A stretch of DNA of 48,162 nucleotides from Nitrospirota bacterium (lineage in GTDB: Bacteria; Nitrospirota; JACRHJ01): contig JACRHJ010000058.1 of assembly GCA_016212105.1 (NCBI GenBank), positions 1 to 48,162 on the forward strand, given 5' to 3'. A program made the position numbers and the translations under genes. The number at the start of each line of letters is the position of its first letter. Position 1 is the first letter of the stretch. The notes under the pieces were generated by a model. It was given only the letters and a program-made list of their open reading frames with translations, made no database searches and had not been told where the DNA came from. Below are positions 5,733-13,853 of the stretch, in pieces.

Positions 5733-7865
5733 TCATTTCCCTTTCATCGACAGCGATATCCTGTTACGTTTAACGTCCACTTCGAGGACGGTAACGGACA
5801 CCCTCTGGCCCACCTTTACCACGTCAGCCGGGTCCTTCACGAACCTGTCCGCGAGCTGGCTTATGTGCACCAGCCCGTCCTGGTGGACGCCGATGTCCAC
5901 GAACGCGCCGAACGCGGCGACGTTCGTCACGACTCCGGGAAGCCGCATCCCCTTCTCGACGTCGGTTATCTTCTCGATGCCGTCCGCGAAGGAAAAGGCC
6001 TCGAACTGCTCTCTTGGGTCGCGGCCCGGCTTTGCGAGTTCGGCCATGATGTCGTTGAGCGTCGGCAGGCCCACCTTGCCGGTCACATACCTCTTTAAAT
6101 CAATCCGTGCCCTGAGCGCCGCGTCCCGCACAAGCTCGGACACGGTGCAGCCGAGGTCGGCCGCCATCGCCTCGACGACAGGGTAGCTTTCCGGGTGCAC
6201 CGCGCTTGCGTCCAGCGGGTGGACTGCATCTCTTATGCGAAGAAAGCCCGCCGCCTGCTCGAAGGCCTTGGGGCCGACGCGCGGGACCCTGGACAGCTCC
6301 GCCCGCGCCGCGAACGGGCCGTTCGCGTCCCTGTACTCGACGATGTTCCGGGCGAGCTGCGGCCCGAGCCCGGAGACATACGTCAGTAGCTCCCTGCTCG
6401 CGGTGTTGACCTCGACGCCGACCCGGTTGACGCAGGACTCGACCACGTCGTCGAGCGACTTCTTGAGCGCGTTCTGGTCCACGTCGTGCTGGTACTGCCC
6501 GACACCGATGGACTTGGGGTCTATCTTCACAAGCTCCGCGAGCGGGTCCATCAGACGCCTGCCGATGGATACAGCTCCCCGCACCGTGATGTCGTGGTCG
6601 GGGAACTCCGCGCGCGCGGCCTCGGACGCGGAGTATATCGACGCGCCGCTCTCGTTGACCATGACCGTCTTTATGGTGGACGGCAGCCCCAGCCCGCGCA
6701 CGAATGCCTCCGTCTCGCGTCCCGCCGTGCCGTTTCCGATAGCTATGACCTCGACCGCGTACTTCGCGCAGAGTCCCCTGAGCTTCTCGGCGGCCTCGTC
6801 CTTCGCCCTGTCGGACATCGACGGATATATCGTGTCGTTGTGAAGTAACTTGCCCTGCCTGTCGAGACATACCACCTTGCAGCCGGTACGGAAGCCCGGG
6901 TCTATGGCGAGTACGTTCTTCTGGCCGAGCGGCGAGGCGAGCAGGAGCTGGCGCAGGTTCTCCGCGAACACCCGTATCGCCTCGGCCTCAGCCCTCTTCT
7001 TCGTGGCCATGCGGGTCTCGGTCTCTATGGACAGGGCAAGCAGCCTCTTGTAGCAGTCCTGCACCGCGAGCCGCACCTGGGCTGCGTCCGGGCCCGCGCC
7101 CTTGACGAACATCGACTCAAGCGCGCCCATGCCCTCTTCCTCCGGCGGCGATAGCTTGAAGTACAGGAAACCCTCGTTCTCGCCGCGCCTCATCGCGAGC
7201 ACACGGTGGGACGGGGCGGTCGAGACCGGCTCCTCCCAGTCGTAGTAGTCCCGGAATTTTATGCCGTCCTCTTCCTTGCCGGTGACGACCTTCGAGCGGA
7301 ACGTCCCCTTTGTGCTGAATATCGCCCGCATCGCCTCGCGCGCGGCCTGGTCCTCGTTCACCCATTCCGCGATGATGTCCCGGGCCCCTGTGAGCGCCTC
7401 GTCGGGGTCGGCGACGCCCTTCTCCGGGTCTACGTACAGCGACGCCTCGGCGGCCGGGTCCGCGCCCTCCTGCGCGAAGATGAGTTTTGCCAGGGGCTCC
7501 AGGCCCTTCTCCCTGGCTATTGTGGCGCGCGTGCGGCGCTTGGGCCTGTACGGGAGGTATATATCCTCAAGCTCGGTCAATGTGGCGGCTGCAACTACAC
7601 GCGCGTTCAGCTCGTCCGTCAGGACGCCCTGCTCTCCGAGTGACTTTAGTATCGCCTCGCGGCGACGGTCGAGTTCCACGAGCTGCTCCAGCCTGTCGCG
7701 TATCGCTGCCACGGCCACCTCGTCGAGCGTGCCTGTGGCCTCCTTCCTGTACCGCGCTATGAACGGCACGGTCGCCCCCTCCCCAATCAGAGCCGCCGTC
7801 GCCTCCACCTGCCTCGTATTAAGCCCCAGCTCGCCCGCTATAACCTGTATATGCCTGGAATCCAT
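5733..7865 (-). CDS. tex: Tex family S1 RNA-binding protein
   Basis: The protein has 710 residues. Start ATG 7865 has GAGGA upstream. It is a full-length Tex (transcription accessory) protein: an N-terminal helical region with ATVPFIARYRKEATG (about residues 30-45) and 'LEDIYLPYRPKRRTRATIAREKGLEPLA'; a YqgF/RNase-H-like domain opening with VLAIDPGFRTGCKVV (about 320-450); helix-hairpin-helix motifs ('VSGLGPQLARNIVEYR', 'VPRVGPKAFEQAAGFLRI', about 490-560); and a C-terminal S1 domain (GVVTNVAAFGAFVDIGVHQDGL, about 625-710). Tex binds RNA or DNA and is linked to transcription and RNA turnover in the cytoplasm. It is transcribed divergently from ftsH. Nothing is missing. Confidence 0.95.
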   Translation of the reverse strand: MDSRHIQVIAGELGLNTRQVEATAALIGEGATVPFIARYRKEATGTLDEVAVAAIRDRLEQLVELDRRREAILKSLGEQGVLTDELNARVVAAATLTELEDIYLPYRPKRRTRATIAREKGLEPLAKLIFAQEGADPAAEASLYVDPEKGVADPDEALTGARDIIAEWVNEDQAAREAMRAIFSTKGTFRSKVVTGKEEDGIKFRDYYDWEEPVSTAPSHRVLAMRRGENEGFLYFKLSPPEEEGMGALESMFVKGAGPDAAQVRLAVQDCYKRLLALSIETETRMATKKRAEAEAIRVFAENLRQLLLASPLGQKNVLAIDPGFRTGCKVVCLDRQGKLLHNDTIYPSMSDRAKDEAAEKLRGLCAKYAVEVIAIGNGTAGRETEAFVRGLGLPSTIKTVMVNESGASIYSASEAARAEFPDHDITVRGAVSIGRRLMDPLAELVKIDPKSIGVGQYQHDVDQNALKKSLDDVVESCVNRVGVEVNTASRELLTYVSGLGPQLARNIVEYRDANGPFAARAELSRVPRVGPKAFEQAAGFLRIRDAVHPLDASAVHPESYPVVEAMAADLGCTVSELVRDAALRARIDLKRYVTGKVGLPTLNDIMAELAKPGRDPREQFEAFSFADGIEKITDVEKGMRLPGVVTNVAAFGAFVDIGVHQDGLVHISQLADRFVKDPADVVKVGQRVSVTVLEVDVKRNRISLSMKGK

Positions 7866-7902
7866 TGTGTCCTCTTGGTTGTGTAGTCTTGCCGGAATGG
7901 TG

Positions 7903-7908
7903 ATTATA
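7903..7908 (-). promoter_or_regulatory. -10 element upstream of tex
   Basis: A perfect TATAAT on the minus strand, preceded by TG, lies 38 bases before the tex start. No good -35 is visible at the normal distance. Confidence 0.45.
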
Positions 7909-7963
7909 CACCAAACCGGCGCAGGATTCACCGGTTATTGCAGCCATACCGGCCCCCGCGTGT

Positions 7964-7969
7964 TATACT
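7964..7969 (+). promoter_or_regulatory. -10 element upstream of ftsH
   Basis: TATACT within GTGTTATACTAAT, 40 bases before the ftsH start. TTGCAG lies upstream, but at 20 bp it is further away than ideal. Confidence 0.4.
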
Positions 7970-8009
7970 AATATTAAAGCACACTTACATTATCCGGGAG
8001 GGAACAGCC

Positions 8010-9896
8010 GTGGCCGACGAGAAACAGGGTTTAATAGAGAAGATGCAGTCCCCGCAGTTCAGGCTGGGGCTCGCGTTCTTCCTCGTGCTCGTATTCACGT
8101 TCGTATGGGGGCAGTACTTCGCGCCCAGACCGGCCGTCCGCTACCCCATAACATACACTCAGTTCATATCACAGGTGGACGCGGGCAACGTCAAGACCGT
8201 TACAATATCCGGCATGCAGGTAAACGGCGAACTGGCCAGGCCGGTTTCCATGAAACCCTCAGGCACGGACATGCCAGCCAATGTCAGTGTGTTTTCCGCC
8301 AACCTGCCCGCGTTCCAGGGCGATAGCCTCATTGCGAAGCTCGCGGAGAAGGGCGTCGCCATAGACGTGGTCCCGCCGGACAAGGGCTCGCTCTTCTGGC
8401 AGGTCGTCGTCGGCTTCCTGCCTTTCGCGCTACTTATCGGCTTCTGGTACTACATGATGCGCCGCTCCCAGACGATACAGGGCGGGGCGGGCGGGCTGTT
8501 CCAGTTCTCGGCGAGCAAGGCGAAGCTGTTCGACGTGAAGCGCCCAAAGACGACCTTCGCCGACGTCGCGGGCATGGACAACGTCAAAAAAGAGCTGCAG
8601 GAGACGGTCGAGTTCCTTAAGGACCCGGAGAAGTACCGGGCGATAGGCGCGAAGGTCCCGAAAGGCGTGCTCCTCGCCGGGCCTCCCGGCACAGGCAAGA
8701 CGCTCCTCGCGCGGGCGACCGCGGGCGAGGCCGGGGTGCCGTTTTACAGCATAAGCGGCTCCGAGTTCATAGAGATGTTCGTGGGCGTCGGCGCGTCCCG
8801 AGTCCGGGACATGTTCAAGAAGGCCCGTGAGACCGCCCCCTCAATCATATTCATCGACGAGATAGACGCCGTGGGCAGGACGCGCGGGACGGGCTTGGGC
8901 GGCGGCCACGACGAACGGGAGCAGACGCTGAACCAGCTCCTGTCCGAGCTTGACGGGTTCGACCCGCACGTGGAGGTCATAGTCATGGCAGCGACCAACC
9001 GGCCTGACGTGCTCGACCCCGCGCTCCTCAGGCCGGGACGGTTCGACAGGCGTATAATCGTGGACAGGCCGGGCTGGAAGGAGCGTGCCGAGATACTGAA
9101 GATACACGTCCGCGACAAGAAGATGGGGCCGGAAATAGACCTCGACAAGCTTGCCAAGGGTACGCCGGGCATGACCGGGGCGGACCTCGAGAACCTCGCA
9201 AACGAGGCCGCGCTTACCGCCGCGAGGGGCGGCAAGGCCGAGGTCGGGATGGCAGAGTTCGAGGAGGCGCGCGACAAGATTCTTATGGGCACGGTGCGCG
9301 AGGAGGTCATAACCGACAAGGAAAAGAGGATAACCGCATATCACGAGGCCGGGCATACACTCGCTGCCTGGGTGCTGCCGAACACCGACCCTATATACAA
9401 GGTGACGATAATACCGCGCGGGATGGCGATGGGCGTGACCCAGCAGATGCCGGAGGAGGACAGGCATTACTACCCCAGGTCATACCTGATGGACAGGCTC
9501 GCGGTCGCGCTCGCCGGGATGGCCGCCGAGATGCTTGTCTTCGGCGAGACCTCCAGCGGCGCTCAGAGCGACCTGAAGCAGGCCTCGGCGTTGGCGGAGA
9601 AGATGGTCGCCCAGTGGGGGATGAGCGACAAGGTCGGCCCATTGAGCCTCGGCCGGGGCGAGGAGCACCCGTTCCTCGGCATGGAGCTGGCCCAGCCCAA
9701 GCGTTACAGCGAGGAGATGGCCTGGCTGATGGACCAGGAGATACGCAGGATCATCACAGATGCCCAGAAATCGGCCGAGACCGTCCTTTCGGAGAACCGC
9801 GGGAAGCTCGACGCCCTCGCGGACGCCCTGGTCAGGGAAGAGGTCCTCGACCGCGCGGCTATAGAGAAGGTCCTCGGCAACGGCCCGGCGAACTGA
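8010..9896 (+). CDS. ftsH: ATP-dependent membrane zinc metalloprotease FtsH
   Basis: The protein has 628 residues. It starts at GTG 8010 with GGGAGGG 7 bases upstream; the longer open frame to 7938 is non-coding. Two membrane segments (about 18-37 and 129-150) flank a periplasmic domain. The AAA module has Walker A GPPGTGKT (224-231), Walker B IIFIDEID (279-286) and the second region of homology [21 protein letters not shown]. The M41 protease motif HEAGH is at 445-449, and a downstream SDLKQA supplies the third zinc ligand. It degrades unstable membrane and cytoplasmic proteins, and in many Gram-negatives controls lipopolysaccharide synthesis. Here lptF and lptG follow on the same strand after 74 bases. 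It is complete. Confidence 0.97.
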   Translation: MADEKQGLIEKMQSPQFRLGLAFFLVLVFTFVWGQYFAPRPAVRYPITYTQFISQVDAGNVKTVTISGMQVNGELARPVSMKPSGTDMPANVSVFSANLPAFQGDSLIAKLAEKGVAIDVVPPDKGSLFWQVVVGFLPFALLIGFWYYMMRRSQTIQGGAGGLFQFSASKAKLFDVKRPKTTFADVAGMDNVKKELQETVEFLKDPEKYRAIGAKVPKGVLLAGPPGTGKTLLARATAGEAGVPFYSISGSEFIEMFVGVGASRVRDMFKKARETAPSIIFIDEIDAVGRTRGTGLGGGHDEREQTLNQLLSELDGFDPHVEVIVMAATNRPDVLDPALLRPGRFDRRIIVDRPGWKERAEILKIHVRDKKMGPEIDLDKLAKGTPGMTGADLENLANEAALTAARGGKAEVGMAEFEEARDKILMGTVREEVITDKEKRITAYHEAGHTLAAWVLPNTDPIYKVTIIPRGMAMGVTQQMPEEDRHYYPRSYLMDRLAVALAGMAAEMLVFGETSSGAQSDLKQASALAEKMVAQWGMSDKVGPLSLGRGEEHPFLGMELAQPKRYSEEMAWLMDQEIRRIITDAQKSAETVLSENRGKLDALADALVREEVLDRAAIEKVLGNGPAN

Positions 9897-9970
9897 CGGG
9901 CAAAATCAAATCTCAATTATAATTATTAGCCTATTTACAAATCCATCCGGTTCTTATAAGATGTCATGTT

Positions 9971-11161
9971 GTGAAAATAATAGACCGCTACATAATAAAG
10001 GAGCTTTTCCCGCCGTTTCTTCTCGGGATACTGCTCTTTACGTTCGTCCTGCTGATAAACAGGATATTCAAGCTCACCGAGCTTATCATAACCAAGGGCG
10101 TCTCCCTGCTGGACGCGGCGAGGCTGTTCAGCTACATCATGCCGTCGCTCCTCACGCTGACCATCCCCATGTCGGTCCTGCTCGCGGCGCTTGTGGCCTT
10201 CGGGAGGCTGTCCACGGACAGTGAGGTCATCGCGCTCAAGGCGACGGGGTTCTCCCTGCCCAGGCTGGTCGCGCCGGTAATGGCCTTCTCGTTCGCCGCG
10301 CTCCTCCTGACCGGCTACTTCTCGCTCTACCTCGGCCCGGAGAAGGCCCGCACCTTCAAGCGTGACATCATATTCCTCGCCAAGTCGCGCGCCGCGATCG
10401 GCATAGATGAGGGCATATTCAACGACTCGTTCAAGGACGTGGTCATATACGCCCAGAAGGCCCCTGCCGCGAACGAGATGGAGGGCGTGTTCATTTCCGA
10501 CGAGCGGAGCCCGGACGAGTCATACGTGATAATCGCCAAGAAGGGCGTCCTGGACGTGGACCCCGCCACCGGCTACGCCTTCCTCGACCTCACGCAGGGG
10601 AGCATCCACAAAAAGGGCGCGAAGGCCACGTCCTATCAGGAGATAACCTTCGCGCACAACACGCTTTCCATAAACCTGTACGAGAAGCTCCTCGGGGACG
10701 ACGACGCAAAGAGGGGCAAGCGCGAGATGAGCCTGGGCGAGCTTAAATCCATCGCAATGGACATGGAGAAGGCCGGGGCAAACCACTACCCCATACTGAC
10801 CGAGTATTACAACCGCTTCTCGATACCGCTCGCATGCGTCATCTTCGGGATGGTAGGGCCGCCGCTCGGACTGTACGCGAGGCGTTCCGGCAAGTCCACC
10901 GGCATGACGGTCGCGGTCGCGGTCTTCGCGGTCTACTACCTGCTGATGAAGGGCGGGGAGAACATCGCCGCCTCCGGCTACATGCACCCGCTCGCCGCCG
11001 TGCTCATCCCCAACGTGGTCATAGGCGGCTTCGGCGTCTACCTCCTCGTGAAATGCACCCATGAAAGCGACTTCGGCATAAGCTCCATTGCCGGCGGCAT
11101 CGTCAGCGGCCTGCGCCGGCTGAAGCCCCGGTCAGGACGTCAAGGCGGGAGGCGGGGATGA
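9971..11161 (+). CDS. lptF: LPS export permease LptF
   Basis: The protein has 396 residues, starting at GTG 9971 (weak ribosome site). It is a member of the LptF/LptG (YjgP/YjgQ) family: MKIIDRYIIKELFPPFLLGILLF carries the first membrane helix with the usual basic, amphipathic start. Three helices in the N-terminal third are followed by a periplasmic beta-jellyroll domain (about 125-270) and three C-terminal helices. With LptG and the LptB ATPase (not in this window) it extracts LPS from the inner membrane. The end of the gene overlaps the lptG start by 4 bases (ATGA). A TATAAT at 9918-9923 may be a local promoter. LptF versus LptG is assigned by order and likeness, not by a decisive residue. 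Confidence 0.85.
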   Translation: MKIIDRYIIKELFPPFLLGILLFTFVLLINRIFKLTELIITKGVSLLDAARLFSYIMPSLLTLTIPMSVLLAALVAFGRLSTDSEVIALKATGFSLPRLVAPVMAFSFAALLLTGYFSLYLGPEKARTFKRDIIFLAKSRAAIGIDEGIFNDSFKDVVIYAQKAPAANEMEGVFISDERSPDESYVIIAKKGVLDVDPATGYAFLDLTQGSIHKKGAKATSYQEITFAHNTLSINLYEKLLGDDDAKRGKREMSLGELKSIAMDMEKAGANHYPILTEYYNRFSIPLACVIFGMVGPPLGLYARRSGKSTGMTVAVAVFAVYYLLMKGGENIAASGYMHPLAAVLIPNVVIGGFGVYLLVKCTHESDFGISSIAGGIVSGLRRLKPRSGRQGGRRG

Positions 11162-12246
11162 GGATACTTACGCGCTACATCCTCCGCGAGTTCACCCGGA
11201 TGCTGCTCGTCACGCTCTCGGCGTTCGTCACGCTTTTCCTCATAGGGGACTTCATCGAGAAGGTGGACGACTACGTCGAGCACCACGCCGCCGTCCTCGA
11301 CGTTGCCGCGTTCATCCTGTACGGCCTGCCGAACATCGTCTTCCTGATGACGCCAGTCGCCGTGCTACTGTCCACGCTCCTCACGCTCGGGATGCTGTCC
11401 AAGAACAGCGAGGTCATCGCCATGAAGGCGAGCGGCATCCCGCTCTACCGTATCGCCGCGCCGATGTTCATCGTCGCGGTCTGCCTCTCGGCCGTGATAT
11501 TCTGGGCGAACGAGACGGTCATCCCGTACTGCAACGGGAAGGCGGAATTCACCAAGACGGTCAAGATAGAGAAGAGGCCGCCCCGGCCCGCGCTGAAGCA
11601 CGACAAGCTCTGGTTCCGGGGCCCCAAGGGCGAGATAGTCAACATCGGCCTGGTGGAGTTCGTGGACGACCTGCCTGTATGCCACGGTGTGACGTTCTAC
11701 AGGCTGGACGGCTCGTTCCGGCTGGTGGAGCGAGTGGACGCGGCCCTGATGGAGTGGGTGGACGGCAGGTGGCTGCTTAGCAACGGTACGACTTACAGGT
11801 TCCACGAACAGGGTAAGATCGAGATAGGGAGTTTCGTCAGCGAGTTCGTCGACCTCCCGGAGAGGCCGGACGACTTCAAGATGGTCGAGCGGCTCTCCGC
11901 CGAGATGAACTTCTCGGAGCTGAAGAGCTACATCGAAAGGCTGAGGCGCGAGGGCTACAACCCGCTCAAGTACGTCGTGGACATGCACGGGAAGGTGTCG
12001 TTCACGCTGGCGAACATCATCATGATAATAGTCGCGATACCGTTCTCTCTCAAGACCTCGCGGAGCGGGGGCATGGCGATGGGCGTCGGGGTCTGCATCG
12101 TCCTCGCCATCAGCTACTGGCTCATCTACTCCTTCTCGATGTCTCTCGGCCACGCGGGGCGGTTCCCGCCGCTCTTCGCGGCCTGGCTCGCCAACATGCT
12201 GTTCGGGGCCACCGGGCTCTACCTGCTCCTCCAGAAGGACAGGTAG
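11158..12246 (+). CDS. lptG: LPS export permease LptG
   Basis: The protein has 362 residues and is the second YjgP/YjgQ permease, translationally coupled to lptF by an ATGA overlap. It shows the family pattern: MRILTRYILREFTRMLLV, a conserved PNIVFLMTPVAVLLSTLLTLG helix region, SKNSEVIAMKASGIPLYRI coupling segment, a periplasmic jellyroll (about 125-265) and three terminal helices with FTLANIIMIIVAIPFSLKTS. It acts in the inner membrane as the partner of LptF in LPS export. It ends 2 bases from a convergent gene, with no terminator in between. Confidence 0.88.
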   Translation: MRILTRYILREFTRMLLVTLSAFVTLFLIGDFIEKVDDYVEHHAAVLDVAAFILYGLPNIVFLMTPVAVLLSTLLTLGMLSKNSEVIAMKASGIPLYRIAAPMFIVAVCLSAVIFWANETVIPYCNGKAEFTKTVKIEKRPPRPALKHDKLWFRGPKGEIVNIGLVEFVDDLPVCHGVTFYRLDGSFRLVERVDAALMEWVDGRWLLSNGTTYRFHEQGKIEIGSFVSEFVDLPERPDDFKMVERLSAEMNFSELKSYIERLRREGYNPLKYVVDMHGKVSFTLANIIMIIVAIPFSLKTSRSGGMAMGVGVCIVLAISYWLIYSFSMSLGHAGRFPPLFAAWLANMLFGATGLYLLLQKDR

Positions 12247-12248
12247 CC

Positions 12249-12806
12249 CTACCCCCGCTTCCTCATCCTGAAGAAGTAATACCCGAACAGTAGCGCGGCC
12301 GCCGCCATGCCCAGGTTGACCGCAACTACATACAGGGTACTCTGCGGGACTTCCGGCTCGGCCTGTTGCTCAGCGGCCTCCCCGCCCGCCTCGCCGCTGT
12401 CCTCATCCGCCTCTTCCTGAGGCACGAACTCCGGCATAGGCTGTCCGTTCTCGTCCCGAATATTCTCGTAGCCCTCTTTCTGGGCCTCCACAATTGCCTC
12501 CGGGTCCCAGTACCTGTCCACGGCAAGCTGGACCTCGGGTATTGTCAGGCCGAGCTCGCCGATCCTCTTCGTGGCCGCATCCTCTTCGGAGACGTTGAAC
12601 CGCCCGGTCAGCTTTTCGAGAGGGATGCTGAAGGTGTTGGACACGTCCGCGAGGGTCATCCAGCCCTCGACCCCGACCTTCTCGGCGTAAGGCACGTCCT
12701 CGTCCTGCTGTGCGAGGGCAGGTGGTGTCTCCTGACACGGCAGCGGCGCCGCGACCAAAAACAGGGCCAATGTAAATATGAACAGCCAGGTAACAGTCTT
12801 ATGCAT
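12249..12806 (-). CDS. Membrane-anchored periplasmic protein of unknown function
   Basis: The protein has 185 residues and I do not recognise its family with certainty. It has an N-terminal signal peptide (about 1-24), then a small helical region (about 45-100; VEGWMTLADVSNTFSIPLEKL ... IGELGLTIPEVQLAVDRYW), an acidic Glu/Ala-rich linker (about 115-150) and one C-terminal membrane helix (about 158-178) ending FFRMRKRG. The 'GWMTLADVSNTFSIPLEKL' pattern resembles small helical domains found beside membrane electron-transfer or FMN-binding proteins, but that is only an impression. It is convergent with lptG and shares no operon with the enoyl-CoA hydratase (88-base gap, same strand). The ribosome site is weak, so the start is uncertain. 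Confidence 0.6.
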   Translation of the reverse strand: MHKTVTWLFIFTLALFLVAAPLPCQETPPALAQQDEDVPYAEKVGVEGWMTLADVSNTFSIPLEKLTGRFNVSEEDAATKRIGELGLTIPEVQLAVDRYWDPEAIVEAQKEGYENIRDENGQPMPEFVPQEEADEDSGEAGGEAAEQQAEPEVPQSTLYVVAVNLGMAAAALLFGYYFFRMRKRG

Positions 12807-12893
12807 GGATTTGTGTTTCCCGTAGTCCGTACATCCCGGACCGCGCCCGACGCGCCGCTGGTTGACATTACCGGCCGAGCATCGGCAGCCCGG

Positions 12894-13703
12894 TCATCCC
12901 TTGAACCTGCACCACTCCACTCCTTCCCTGCTCCAGGGATATTTCTTCCCCGCGAGCCGGGCCTCCATGCCCGCCCTCTGCTCCGTGCCCGGGCCGAAGG
13001 ACTCGCCGAAGGCGTGCACCTCCATGTCCTCCACGCCTTGGGTGTATCCCCTGTCGAGGCCCGCGTTCATCATGGCCTTCGTCTGCCGCACCGCGTCCGG
13101 GGCGTTGTTTGCGATGTTGAAGGCCGTCTCGCGCGCGGCCTCCATAAGCTCCGCCCGGTCCCTGACCACCCTGCTGACGAGGCCGATGTCGAGGGCCTCG
13201 AAGGCCGATACCCGTCTGCCCGTGTAGAGTATCTCTCGCGCGCGTCCCGCCCCGACCACCGCCGGGAGCCGCGTCGTCGCCCCGGACGACGGAGGCGCGC
13301 CGAACCGGACGCTCGACATGCGGAATGCCGCGTCCTCTGTGCATATCCGTATGTCGCAGGCGAGCGCAAGCTCGAAGCCGATATCGTACGCCTTGCCGGC
13401 CACGGCCGCTATAACCGGTACCGGCAGGCCCTCAAGCCCCCGCATCGCCCTGTGGCCTATGCGCGACAGGAGCGTAGCCTCGTCCCTGCCCGCCTTCACG
13501 ACGTCGTTTAAGTCTATGCCGGAGGAGAAGTTCGGCCCCTCGCCCGTGATGACGACCGAGCAGAGTTTAATTTTGGGCCGGAGTTCCTCCTCGATGAACC
13601 GGTTGATGTCGGCCATGACGGCTCGTGAGATGTAGTTCTCAGGCGGGTCGTTCAGGACTATCGCCGCGATGCATTCCGGGCTGGTGAACGTCACGTATGC
13701 CAT
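12894..13703 (-). CDS. Enoyl-CoA hydratase/isomerase family protein
   Basis: The protein has 269 residues with GGAGG 6 bases upstream of ATG. It has a crotonase fold: LNDPPENYIS, VVITGEGPNFSSGIDL (first oxyanion-hole segment), VPVIAAVAGKAYDIGFELALACD (second segment), RLPAVVGAGRAREILYTGRRVSAFEALDIGLV. The glutamate in AREILYTG matches one of the two catalytic acids of enoyl-CoA hydratase; the other, usually in the 'PE..LG..P..G' segment, is replaced (SVRFGAPPSSG). The usual 'GGG' of the oxyanion hole is YDIG. It therefore probably acts on an acyl-CoA thioester but may not be a simple hydratase. No other beta-oxidation gene is nearby, so the substrate cannot be guessed. Confidence 0.8.
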   Translation of the reverse strand: MAYVTFTSPECIAAIVLNDPPENYISRAVMADINRFIEEELRPKIKLCSVVITGEGPNFSSGIDLNDVVKAGRDEATLLSRIGHRAMRGLEGLPVPVIAAVAGKAYDIGFELALACDIRICTEDAAFRMSSVRFGAPPSSGATTRLPAVVGAGRAREILYTGRRVSAFEALDIGLVSRVVRDRAELMEAARETAFNIANNAPDAVRQTKAMMNAGLDRGYTQGVEDMEVHAFGESFGPGTEQRAGMEARLAGKKYPWSREGVEWCRFKG

Positions 13704-13777
13704 GCATGGCCTCCGGATGTTATGCTACTCCGCTTAACAATAAATTTCAAGAAAAACACGCATAACAAGTTGTCTTC

Positions 13778-13853
13778 GTAGGGTGGGCTACGCCCACCAT
13801 GCCTTTAGTAGAAGAGGGCGGGAATAACGTTCGGTGGGCGTAGCCCACCCTAC
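13778..13853. repeat. REP-type palindrome pair (GTAGGGTGGGC family)
   Basis: GTAGGGTGGGCTACGCCCACC (arm 1) and its near-exact inverted copy GGTGGGCGTAGCCCACCCTAC (arm 2) flank about 34 bases. The right arm runs into the pump gene and supplies its TAG stop. Related copies are at 25904-25927 and 47831-47882. The rest of the 13704-13849 gap holds nothing recognisable. Confidence 0.85.
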
